NCBI GenBank assembly: GCA_041484525.1
Contig: JBGPHT010000132.1
Location: 1-21,541 of the forward strand
Source: JBGPHT01 sp041484525
Lineage (GTDB): Bacteria > Acidobacteriota > Terriglobia > Bryobacterales > Bryobacteraceae
Reading direction: 5' to 3'
Length of the DNA stretch: 21,541 bases
Position numbers and translations under genes: made by a program. Positions 6,788-14,310 of this stretch are shown here, piece by piece. Below the pieces are notes generated by a model. It was not told where the DNA came from. It was given only the letters and a program-made list of their open reading frames with translations, and ran no database searches. Every line of letters begins with the position of its first letter. Positions within the stretch are counted from its first letter, which is position 1.

Positions 6788-8026
6788 CTATTCCGCCAGC
6801 CGCGCGAGCGCCTCCGCCAGCACAAGCGTCCCCCTTCCGATGTCGTCGGGCGAAGAATATTCGTCAGGCCGATGGCTGATGCCGTCCTTACACGGAATGA
6901 ACAGCATCGCTGTGGGAGCGATGCGCGACATGAAGAGCGAGTCGTGATACGCACGGCTGATCATGCGGTCGAAGCGGAGACCGTGAGTCTCGCACGCCTG
7001 GCTGAGCGCCGCCACCACTCCGGGCGCGCACGCGGCGGGCGGATCGGCGTTCACGAGCTCCGTCCGAATCGTAACCCCGCGGCGCGCACCCCCCGCGGCA
7101 GCACTTTCCTCGATTTTCCGCAGAACCGAATCGCGCCGCTCGCAGTCGATATCGCGCACGTCGATCTCGATCCGCACACGGCTTGGAATGCTATTGACCG
7201 CCCCGGGAAACAGGTCGCAGACGCCTACTGTCCCGACGGTGTCGACGGCCCCGGTCGAGCGTGCCGCCGATTCCACTGCCAGCGCAATCTCCGCGGCCGC
7301 GAGGAACGCATCCCGTCGCTCCTGCATCAAGACGGCGCCCGCGTGACCGCCTTCGCCTTCGATCCACATCCGAAGAGTGGCCGGCGCGGCGATGGCGGTG
7401 ACCACGCCCAGCCCGATCTGCCGCTGCTCGAGCAGCGGGCCCTGCTCGATGTGCAGCTCCACAAAAGCCGAGTAGTGGCCGGAGGGTAAGCGCACATCGG
7501 ACAGCGCGCCTGGGAAACCAGCGGCGGCACGAGCCTCGTCGAGGGACACACCGTCGCGGTCCTTCAGCCGCGCACCCGCGGAGGCGTCCAGCAAACCGGA
7601 CATCAGGCGGCTTCCCAGGCAGCCGATGCCAAAACGCGTCGGCTCTTCGGAGGTGAAGATCAGGAGCTCGATGGAGCGCCGCGGGCGATATCCGGCACGC
7701 GCCAGTGCGCGGATCGCTTCGAGTCCGCCCAGCACTCCCACGGTCCCATCGAAGCGGCCGGCGTTGGGAATGGCGTCGATGTGCGAGCCGGTCCCCACCG
7801 CCGCCAGGTCCGGATCAACGCCTGCCCAGCGCGCGAACGTATTGCCGGCGGCGTCCTCGCGCACGGCGAGCCCGGCCTCACGGCAGAGGCCCTTCACGAA
7901 TTCGCGCGCGCGCAAGTCGGCCGCTGTGAAGACGACGCGCGTCACCACGGGCGGCGGCGCTTCCGAGATTTCGCCCAACGCGTCCAGTTCATGGACCAGG
8001 CGGGCTTGATCGATTTGCAGGTTCAT
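6788..8026 (-). CDS. M20 family amidohydrolase, probable ureidoglycolate amidohydrolase
   Basis: Metal-dependent hydrolase of 412 residues in the M20 allantoate amidohydrolase/hydantoinase group. Candidate metal ligands: H82 in GSHIDAIP, D93 in RFDG, E127/E128 in TSEEPTRFG, H192 in LHIEQGP, and the His in ISHRPDEYSS. The phrases TSEEPTRFGI-CLGSRL, GVVTAIAAPA, GGHAGAVLM and ISRAYHDSLFM are those I recall from plant ureidoglycolate amidohydrolase (UAH), not from E. coli AllC. UAH turns ureidoglycolate into glyoxylate, two ammonia and CO2, the last step after AllE. The start is the ATG at 8026, which overlaps the allE stop as ATGA; an ATG ten codons upstream lies inside allE and is less likely. 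An allantoate or N-carbamoyl amino acid amidohydrolase remains the alternative. Confidence is about 0.95 for the family and 0.75 for the substrate. Confidence 0.78.
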   Translation of the reverse strand: MNLQIDQARLVHELDALGEISEAPPPVVTRVVFTAADLRAREFVKGLCREAGLAVREDAAGNTFARWAGVDPDLAAVGTGSHIDAIPNAGRFDGTVGVLGGLEAIRALARAGYRPRRSIELLIFTSEEPTRFGIGCLGSRLMSGLLDASAGARLKDRDGVSLDEARAAAGFPGALSDVRLPSGHYSAFVELHIEQGPLLEQRQIGLGVVTAIAAPATLRMWIEGEGGHAGAVLMQERRDAFLAAAEIALAVESAARSTGAVDTVGTVGVCDLFPGAVNSIPSRVRIEIDVRDIDCERRDSVLRKIEESAAAGGARRGVTIRTELVNADPPAACAPGVVAALSQACETHGLRFDRMISRAYHDSLFMSRIAPTAMLFIPCKDGISHRPDEYSSPDDIGRGTLVLAEALARLAE

Positions 8027-8751
8027 GGCGCTTCGGCGATCGGATGCCGGTTCCAATCCTTATATATGAGATATTTTGCGGGCGTCTTTCCCAAGGCCCC
8101 GAACCACTGCGGGCAGTAGGCGGCCATCCAGATGAAATCGCCGGCCGTCACTGGATACCATTGGTCGCCCAGCCGATAGATGCCGCCGCCCTCGAGCATG
8201 AGCAGTCCATGCTCCATGACGTGAATCTCGACCATCGGAAGAGCCGCGCCGGGCTGATAGATCATCGTGTTGACGGCGAAGTCGAAGGCCGGATCGCCGG
8301 GCAACAGGCAGCGGACCTGGAGCGCGTCATCCCCCATCAATGGCGCGGCCGGCACCAGGCTCTCGCGACCAGTGAAGAATTGGGGCGGCGCGCTCGCGGA
8401 GGGCTGGTAGATCTTTTCGATGACCGCAGCGCGGGCCGCGTGCTTCGCCGTCACGGTCGCGCCGTGGCCCGCAGGGGCGTATGCAAAATCGCCGGCCGCG
8501 AGAGTGCGGCCTTCGACTTCGACTTCGCCTTCGATCGCATAGACGAACCGCTGCGCGGCGGCTGCGCCCAATAGCCCATCGGCTTCGAACTCCACGGTGT
8601 ACTGCGAGAACCGGGCGCCGGCGGCGGGCGCGACGTGAACGACGGCGGTCGCGTTTCGCATGCCGGGAAGCGGCGTGCGGACGAAAGTATCGGGCGTCTG
8701 CAGAATGTGGTCGCGGCGATGAACGCTGCGGGTGTGTCCGAGTTGGTGCAT
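8023..8751 (-). CDS. allE: (S)-ureidoglycine aminohydrolase
   Basis: Bicupin of 242 residues that releases ammonia from (S)-ureidoglycine, giving (S)-ureidoglycolate. The metal site is in the C-terminal cupin: E175, H177 and H181 in EIHVMEHG, and Q215 in CPQW. Tyr192 in GIYRLG, Y227 and K231 in YLIYKDWN are at the spacings of the substrate-binding Tyr, Tyr and Lys of the plant enzyme. Length is normal. The ATG at 8751 is preceded by AGGAA with good spacing, 9 bp after the allB stop. Its own stop overlaps the start of the next amidohydrolase gene (ATGA), so the enzyme making ureidoglycolate and the one proposed to consume it would be translationally coupled. Confidence 0.93.
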   Translation of the reverse strand: MHQLGHTRSVHRRDHILQTPDTFVRTPLPGMRNATAVVHVAPAAGARFSQYTVEFEADGLLGAAAAQRFVYAIEGEVEVEGRTLAAGDFAYAPAGHGATVTAKHAARAAVIEKIYQPSASAPPQFFTGRESLVPAAPLMGDDALQVRCLLPGDPAFDFAVNTMIYQPGAALPMVEIHVMEHGLLMLEGGGIYRLGDQWYPVTAGDFIWMAAYCPQWFGALGKTPAKYLIYKDWNRHPIAEAP

Positions 8752-8760
8752 GTGGTTCCT

Positions 8761-10083
8761 TTACGCGGGCAGCGGCCGGACCAGCTTGCCGCGGCTCTCC
8801 GCCGTATTCGCTCCTTCCGCAAAAATGGTTTCGCCGCGGCGGATGGTCTGGCGCACTACTCCGCGGAAGCAGGTTCCAAGATACGGGCTGATCGGGTGGC
8901 GCTGCATCAGGTTCTCGGGCTGCAGCACGAACGATTGGGAGAGATCGACCAGCACGCAATCCCCCGCGTTTCCGGGAACGAGGCGGCCTCTGCCCGCAAT
9001 CCGAAAGCGCCGTGCGGGTTCGGCAGCCAGCAGCGATGCAATGCGCCCGAGCGGCAGGCCGCGGCGGAAGTGGCCCTGTTCAAGCAGGACGGCAAGCGTA
9101 GATTGGACGCCGGCGATGCCTCCCCACGCAGTCCAGAAATCTCCGGACTTCATCTCGGGAGGCGCTGGCGAATGGTCGGATGCGACGATATCGACGGCGC
9201 CCCGCAGCAACTCGGACCAAAGCATTTCCTGTTGGCGGTGTTCGCGCAACGGCGGCGCGCACTTGGCGACGGTTCCCAGCCGCTCCACATCTTCTTCTGT
9301 GAAGGACAGGTAATGCGGGCAGGTTTCGATGGAGACATCGACGCCGCGCGCCCGCGCTTCAGCAGCCATAACGACGCCGCGGCCGGAGCTGACGTGGACG
9401 ATGTGCAGCTTCGCCCCGGCCTCGCCGGCCAGCAGCGTAGCGCGCTGGATCGCCTCGATTTCGGCGACAACCGGCCGCGATGCAAGCCAGTCCCGGATGG
9501 TCCCGCGCGACCGCGCCTGGGTCAGTTCCTGGCTCTCGGCGTGGACGGCCACCGGCAGCCCGAGCCGGGCCGCTTCGCGCAGGCCATCGAAAAGTGTGAG
9601 GTCGTCGGCGCGCGGAAATTCCGGCAGCCCCGAATCGCACAGAAAGGCTTTGAAGCCGACCACGCCACGCTCCGCGAGTTCCGCCATCTCGCTCACGTTG
9701 CCCGGTACGAGCCCGCCCCAGAGTGCAAAGTCGGTAATCGAAGTTGCTTCGAGCGCCGCGCGTTTCTGGTCGAACGCGCGGGCATTCACAGTGCACGGCG
9801 TCGAGTTCAGCGGCATGTCGAAGAAGAGCGTTCCACCGCCGGCCGCCAGCGCGCGGCTCCCTGTTGCCGCGCCTTCCCACTCCGTTCGTCCCGGCTCGTT
9901 GAAATGCAGGTGCACGTCGATCGTGCCGGGAAACATATGCAATCCGCGCGCGTCAATCTCCCGGGAAGCGCCGCTCAACTCCGGTCCGATAGCGACGATC
10001 GCGCCGTCTTGAATGGCGACATCGGCCTGGCGCAGTGCCTCGGGCGCGACCACGGTTCCGCCGCGGATGACGAGGTCAGGCAT
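8761..10083 (-). CDS. allB: allantoinase
   Basis: Cyclic amidohydrolase of 440 residues that opens the hydantoin ring of allantoin to give allantoate. It has the binuclear metal motifs of the dihydroorotase/hydantoinase superfamily: DVHLHFNEPGR (H58, H60), the carboxylated Lys K145 in GFKAF, H181 in VHAES, the His of IVHVSS and the Asp of VASDHSP. The FNEPGR and AFLCDSG segments favour allantoinase over dihydropyrimidinase. The open frame extends further upstream, but the ATG at 10083 (MPDLVIRGGTVV) is the normal N-terminus and overlaps the upstream gene's stop by 8 bp. A 9-bp gap leads to allE. Confidence 0.94.
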   Translation of the reverse strand: MPDLVIRGGTVVAPEALRQADVAIQDGAIVAIGPELSGASREIDARGLHMFPGTIDVHLHFNEPGRTEWEGAATGSRALAAGGGTLFFDMPLNSTPCTVNARAFDQKRAALEATSITDFALWGGLVPGNVSEMAELAERGVVGFKAFLCDSGLPEFPRADDLTLFDGLREAARLGLPVAVHAESQELTQARSRGTIRDWLASRPVVAEIEAIQRATLLAGEAGAKLHIVHVSSGRGVVMAAEARARGVDVSIETCPHYLSFTEEDVERLGTVAKCAPPLREHRQQEMLWSELLRGAVDIVASDHSPAPPEMKSGDFWTAWGGIAGVQSTLAVLLEQGHFRRGLPLGRIASLLAAEPARRFRIAGRGRLVPGNAGDCVLVDLSQSFVLQPENLMQRHPISPYLGTCFRGVVRQTIRRGETIFAEGANTAESRGKLVRPLPA

Positions 10084-11284
10084 GGCTTCGCTCGATCTCC
10101 TCGACAAACCGCAGCCCTGTCTGCAGCGCGGCAGCGACGTCTTCGGGCAGCACATTCTCGCTCGGATGGTGGCTGATTCCGCCGGGGCCGCGGAGGAACA
10201 GCATCGCCACCGGCATCCGCGCGGCCAGAACCATGGCATCATGACCGGCGCCGCTCGTCATGCGATGCACAGGTTGGCCAGAGGCGGCCAGGGCACGCTC
10301 CAGGGCGTCGGTGAGCGCGGCGTCCATCTTCACCGCGGCCCGATCGAGATGACGCCTCCAGGAAACGGACAGCCCGCGACGCGCGGCGGCCTGCTCGGCG
10401 CATCGAAGAAGGCGCTCGACGGCCTGTTGGCGAACCGTGTCCTCGCGGTGCCGGACATCCAGGCTGGCGCGCGCCATACCGGGGACCGCGTTGGCAGCTC
10501 CCGGTTCGCTGTGAAGACGTCCGACGGTGGCGACCAGTCCCGCGGCGGCGCATGCTTCCCGCTCTACCATCCCGATCCACTCGGCCGCCCCCGCCAACGC
10601 ATCGCGCCGAAAGGGCATGGGTGTCGCGGCGTGGTTTGCCTGGCCTTCGAATGTCAGCTCCAGCCGGCTCTGGCCCGCGATCGCGTCCACCACGCCCAGG
10701 GCAAGATCGAGGCTCTCGAGCACCGGCCCTTGCTCGATGTGAAATTCCAGATAGCCCAGCGCATCCGGTCCGGCCTGCGCTTCCGCGATTCGCGACGGGT
10801 CGAGCCCGAACGCGCGAACGGCATCGCTGACGAGGTCGAGTAGGTCGGCATCTACCGTGCCAGCCAGCGCGCGGCTGCCGATGAACGGCACGCCGAAACG
10901 CACCCCTTCCTCTTCCGAAAACCCGAGCACTTCAATATGGAATGACAGCCGACGCCCGCCGAGCAGCTCGACCAGGGCAACGCCCAACACCACGCCCAGC
11001 ACACCGTCAAACGCACCCGCGCGGGGGACCGTGTCGAGATGCGATCCGATGTAGAGGCGCGGAGCGTCCTGCCGTGCGGCAGCGTAGTAGCCCCGAATGT
11101 TGCCCGCGGCATCCACGCGCACGCTCATGCCCGCGGACTCCATCCACGCGCGCAGCCGCGCGTGCACCTCGCGCATCGGCGCCGACAGGAAAGTGCGCGT
11201 CGTGAAGCCGGGCTCTTCCGTCAACTCAGCCAGCGCGCGGCACCGGCCGATCGTGTCCCGAGCGATCGAGAGAAGCCGTTCCAT
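10076..11284 (-). CDS. allC: allantoate amidohydrolase (M20 family)
   Basis: Metal-dependent amidohydrolase of 402 residues, paralogous to the gene at 6788-8026. Candidate ligands: H82 in GSHLDTVP, D93 in AFDG, the Glu pair of GFSEEEGVRFG near 124-126, H182 in FHIEQGP, and the His in GISHHPSE; TSGAGHDAMVLA is also conserved. Allantoate amidohydrolase converts allantoate to ureidoglycine, CO2 and ammonia without making urea. The role is assigned because allantoinase is next to it and because the other paralogue matches ureidoglycolate amidohydrolase better. The ATG at 11284 directly abuts the uraH stop codon with no intervening base. The 3' end overlaps allB by 8 bp. An N-carbamoyl-amino-acid hydrolase is the alternative by family but not by context. 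Confidence 0.85.
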   Translation of the reverse strand: MERLLSIARDTIGRCRALAELTEEPGFTTRTFLSAPMREVHARLRAWMESAGMSVRVDAAGNIRGYYAAARQDAPRLYIGSHLDTVPRAGAFDGVLGVVLGVALVELLGGRRLSFHIEVLGFSEEEGVRFGVPFIGSRALAGTVDADLLDLVSDAVRAFGLDPSRIAEAQAGPDALGYLEFHIEQGPVLESLDLALGVVDAIAGQSRLELTFEGQANHAATPMPFRRDALAGAAEWIGMVEREACAAAGLVATVGRLHSEPGAANAVPGMARASLDVRHREDTVRQQAVERLLRCAEQAAARRGLSVSWRRHLDRAAVKMDAALTDALERALAASGQPVHRMTSGAGHDAMVLAARMPVAMLFLRGPGGISHHPSENVLPEDVAAALQTGLRFVEEIERSHA

Positions 11285-11638
11285 TCAGGATCCCCGATAC
11301 GTGCTGTAGCCGTAGGGGCTCAGCAGCAGAGGCACGTGGAAGTGGCCGGCGGCGTCAGCGATTCCGAACCGGATCACCACTTCGTCGAGAAAGGGTGGCG
11401 CGGTCAGATCGAGGCCCAGAGCTCGAAAGTAATCGCCCGCATGGAAGATCAGCTCGTAGAGACCGGCGGACAGGCCATCACCCGACAGCACACTCTGAGC
11501 GATTCGGCCGTCGGCGTCGGTGGCGGTCGTTGTCAGGTGGCGCCGCTCGCCATCACGCCAGGCGTGCAGTTCGACCGCGACTCCCGCGGCGGGTTGGCCG
11601 CGCGACGTGTCCAGCACGTGGGTCGAAAGGCGCGCCAT
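11285..11638 (-). CDS. uraH: 5-hydroxyisourate hydrolase
   Basis: Transthyretin-related protein of 117 residues that hydrolyses 5-hydroxyisourate, the product of urate oxidase, to OHCU. The signature LSTHVLDT starts at residue 4, with H7. R45 in DGRI, H101 in FHVPLLLSPY and the C-terminal YRGS (114-117) are the expected active-site elements; the YRGS tail separates the enzyme from true transthyretin. No signal peptide is seen, so it is cytoplasmic. A strong GGAGG lies just before the ATG at 11638, within the end of the uricase gene (1-bp gap). The next gene starts directly after its stop. Confidence 0.96.
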   Translation of the reverse strand: MARLSTHVLDTSRGQPAAGVAVELHAWRDGERRHLTTTATDADGRIAQSVLSGDGLSAGLYELIFHAGDYFRALGLDLTAPPFLDEVVIRFGIADAAGHFHVPLLLSPYGYSTYRGS

Positions 11639-11639
11639 G

Positions 11640-12491
11640 CTACCTCCGCAGCCTCAGTCCGAGGCACCCATAAGGCGGCCGCGCGTCGGTGAAGACTCCA
11701 AGCTCGTCGCCACGCTCCACCACCGAGTCCCAGGTGCGGTTGTTGGCTTCCAGATGCACTTCGGCGATCTGCGGAATCTCGGCCAACACCTTCGTGCCGA
11801 TCTGGTAGATGACCTGTTGAATGCTTCCCGATTCGAAACCGCAGAAGAGCTTGTGAACGATGCGCCGTACGGTCGCCGTAATGGCGCCCGAGCTGAAGCC
11901 GGCGGCGGGGTCAGTGTACTGCCACTCCGTATCCAGCCACATGTGGAGCGGGCGGTTGGTGATATCGGGAAGCGTCGTGTACTGGTCGCGCACGAACCCG
12001 TGGAACGCGCTGCCGCCGAGACGCAGCAGCTTGAACCCGACGATACCGGACGCGAGTTCCACCGTCCCCGTGCCGTTCAGTTCGATGCGCGCGGTGGCAC
12101 GCTCGGGACCGGACGGCGCGAATGCCACGCTGCAGCCTGCCGTCGGCTGGTAGGGAATTTCAACGGCCGATACCTGGACGCCCTCCACCTGCGGATACGT
12201 CGCCAGAAACTTCGCGCCCATGAAGCGGCAGCAATCCTCGAGGTCGGCGCCGGTGTAGTTCAGCGTTTCGCGCTGCATGAAATTCTTCATGGAATCGGTG
12301 GCGATCAGGCCGGTATTGTCTCCCGTGGTGTACGTCGGCCAGAAGGCATCGCCATACACCAGCATCTTCAGATTGGCACCGAATACCGGGCTTGAGCCGT
12401 CCGCGGTCTTCCCATCGCGCTTCAGGCGGTAGACGATTACGTCGCCCTTGCCATAGTAATTCCGCTTCCAGCCGCCGGCAAATTGCTCCAC
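11640..12491 (-). CDS. pucL: urate oxidase (factor-independent urate hydroxylase)
   Basis: Cofactor-free T-fold uricase of 283 residues that oxidises urate to 5-hydroxyisourate with O2. NYYGKGDVIVYR carries the likely catalytic Lys (K15), and DNTGLIATDSMKNF carries the likely partner Thr (T65). FSSGAITATVRRI and FESGSIQQVIYQIG are typical of the second T-fold repeat. Length fits single-domain uricases; the decarboxylase domain fused to it in Bacillus PucL is a separate gene here (uraD), so the symbol is used only for the uricase part. The open frame continues upstream across uraD, but the start is set at the GTG at 12491 because AGGGAG sits five bases before it and 11 bp separate it from the uraD stop. 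Confidence 0.92.
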   Translation of the reverse strand: MEQFAGGWKRNYYGKGDVIVYRLKRDGKTADGSSPVFGANLKMLVYGDAFWPTYTTGDNTGLIATDSMKNFMQRETLNYTGADLEDCCRFMGAKFLATYPQVEGVQVSAVEIPYQPTAGCSVAFAPSGPERATARIELNGTGTVELASGIVGFKLLRLGGSAFHGFVRDQYTTLPDITNRPLHMWLDTEWQYTDPAAGFSSGAITATVRRIVHKLFCGFESGSIQQVIYQIGTKVLAEIPQIAEVHLEANNRTWDSVVERGDELGVFTDARPPYGCLGLRLRR

Positions 12492-12502
12492 AAAATCTCC
12501 CT

Positions 12503-12997
12503 CTATTGTTTCAAAGTATCGCGCAGTCGAAACCCGGCAATGCGATAGACCTGCCGGAGGGCTTCGCCGAATTCCTGCTCCGGCGACGCTTCCAGCCGTT
12601 GTTCGAGGGCCTGCAGGATATCGTACTTGGTGCTGCCCCGCACCGCGAACAGGAACGGGAAACCGAACTTGTGACGATACGCGGAATTCATCCGGTGCAG
12701 GCGCTCGAATTCTTCCGGCGTGAGATGGTCTAGACCGGCGCCGGCCTGTTCTCCCGTCGAAGCCGCGCTGATGCGGGCGTGCGTTCCGAGATCCGGATGC
12801 GCGCACAAAAGCGCCAGTCGCTCCTCGTGCCGCGCGGTTTCCACTGCTTCCATCATCGCCGCTTGCAGGGCTTCCAGATCCGCGAATGGACGCTTCGACC
12901 AGGCCCGCTCCGCCACCCACGGCGAGTGTTCGAACACCCAGCCGATAGCGCCGACGAAGTTTTCGCAGTCCATGGAGTTCAGTTCGCTGATGGTCAT
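12503..12997 (-). CDS. uraD: OHCU decarboxylase
   Basis: 2-oxo-4-hydroxy-4-carboxy-5-ureidoimidazoline decarboxylase of 164 residues; it converts OHCU to (S)-allantoin, making the reaction fast and stereospecific. FEHSPWVAERAW (22-33) is the N-terminal signature. H67 in HPDL, E83 in the S-TGEQAGAGLD segment and R157 in AGFRLRD occupy the catalytic His, Glu and Arg places, and N104-Y107-KFGFPF is the family motif. The ATG at 12997 overlaps the guaD stop as ATGA. The uricase gene follows after 11 bp, so uricase, UraH and UraD are all present, but gene order places UraD before uricase. Confidence 0.95.
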   Translation of the reverse strand: MTISELNSMDCENFVGAIGWVFEHSPWVAERAWSKRPFADLEALQAAMMEAVETARHEERLALLCAHPDLGTHARISAASTGEQAGAGLDHLTPEEFERLHRMNSAYRHKFGFPFLFAVRGSTKYDILQALEQRLEASPEQEFGEALRQVYRIAGFRLRDTLKQ

Positions 12998-14310
12998 GCC
13001 GGCCGCGCCTGATAGACGACCGACCCGGCCACCCGCACCTCCCGTATGCTCTCCTGGCCAGCCAGCGTGAAGATCGCTTCCAGCAGGCGCTCCGGAGATT
13101 CCACTCCATGGACGACGGCCGCCAGCGGACTATTCGCGGGCGGCTTCACGTACACGAAATCCGCGGCCTTTCCGGGACGAAAGTCTCCGACTTCGCGATC
13201 CAGGCCGACAGCCTCTGCGCCGGCGAGCGTCGCCAGATACAACAGACGCGCGCCGTCCAGCATCAGGCCGTCCGGAATCGTGCGCTGCATCAGGTACGCC
13301 TGCAAGCCCTCCTTGAAGATTCCGAACCCGGTGCCGCCGCCGACGTCGGTGCCGAGGGCGCATCGCACGCCGGCGTTCACGTGGCGCCGCAAGGGGAAGA
13401 CGCCGCTGCCGAGCGCGGCGTTGCTCGAAGGGCAATGCGCGACCGCGGTGCCCGACGCCGCCAGCCGTTCGATTTCCGAGCCGGTGGGATGGACGTTGTG
13501 CGCCATCACCGCGCCCGGCCCGCTCAAACCGAAGCGTTCGTAAACCGCCAGGTAGCTCGCGGCCCATGGAAACAACTTCCGCACTTCGGCGATTTCCAAA
13601 ACGTTCTCGTTGATGTGCGTTTGGAAGCGCAGGCCCTGGTGTTCCCGCATCAGGCTCTGGCAAACCTCCAACATGGCTTCGGAAGCCGACATCGCAAAAC
13701 GAGGAGTCACCGCGTAGAGCAGCCGCCCGCGGCCGTGAAAGCGCTGGATGAGGGCGGTGCTGTCACGATGGGCCGCTATCGGGTCCTGGTGCAGTTCGGG
13801 GCGCAACAGGCGGTCGGAGAGTACCAGCCCGCTGATCACGCGCAGGCCGGATTGATCCGCGGTTTCCAGCAGCGCCGCCGTGGCGGAGGCGAAGTGCGCG
13901 CCGAACACGAGCGCCGTAGTGGTGCCGTGCGACGCCAGGGCGCGCACAAATCCGCAGGCGATCTCGCGCGCATAAGCTTCGTCCGCCATGCGGACCTCTT
14001 CCGGCAGCGCACAATGCTCCAGCCAGTCGAGCAGCGACCGGCCCAGGCTGCCGAGCACGCGCAACTGCGGAAAGTGGACGTGAGTGTCGATCAGGCCGGG
14101 CAGCAGGAACCCGCCGCGCAGATCCACGGTCTCCGCGTCCGGATGCGCCGCGCGCAGTGTTTCGTAGTCGCCCGAGCCGGCTATGCGGCCGTCGCGGATC
14201 AGCAGGCCGCCATCCCAATGGTGTTCGAGCGAACGATCGTGCAGAAATGGATTACGCGGGGTGTGCAGCAGAGGCGCGCGCAGTAACTCGCCCCGTTCAG
14301 GGGCAGTCAC
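12994..14310 (-). CDS. guaD: guanine deaminase
   Basis: Zinc amidohydrolase of 438 residues that deaminates guanine to xanthine, the substrate of the adjacent xanthine dehydrogenase. Motifs: PGLIDTHVHFPQ (H77, H79), SLLDWLE, THINEN, AHNVH, HCPSSNAALGSG and GTDVGGGTGF (metal Asp). These are the guanine deaminase forms rather than those of cytosine deaminase or chlorohydrolases. The start is a GTG at 14310 that overlaps the xdhB stop as GTGA. Many guanine deaminases are near 430-450 residues. Its place between xdhB and uraD lets the operon handle guanine as well as hypoxanthine and xanthine. Confidence 0.95.
   Translation of the reverse strand: MTAPERGELLRAPLLHTPRNPFLHDRSLEHHWDGGLLIRDGRIAGSGDYETLRAAHPDAETVDLRGGFLLPGLIDTHVHFPQLRVLGSLGRSLLDWLEHCALPEEVRMADEAYAREIACGFVRALASHGTTTALVFGAHFASATAALLETADQSGLRVISGLVLSDRLLRPELHQDPIAAHRDSTALIQRFHGRGRLLYAVTPRFAMSASEAMLEVCQSLMREHQGLRFQTHINENVLEIAEVRKLFPWAASYLAVYERFGLSGPGAVMAHNVHPTGSEIERLAASGTAVAHCPSSNAALGSGVFPLRRHVNAGVRCALGTDVGGGTGFGIFKEGLQAYLMQRTIPDGLMLDGARLLYLATLAGAEAVGLDREVGDFRPGKAADFVYVKPPANSPLAAVVHGVESPERLLEAIFTLAGQESIREVRVAGSVVYQARPA

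Noticed and set aside
12492..13109. Upstream extension of the uricase frame, which would suggest a fused two-domain protein
   Set aside because: The added part is a shadow of uraD and guaD; a GTG with a good ribosome site at 12491 explains the uricase start, and the decarboxylase is encoded separately by uraD.
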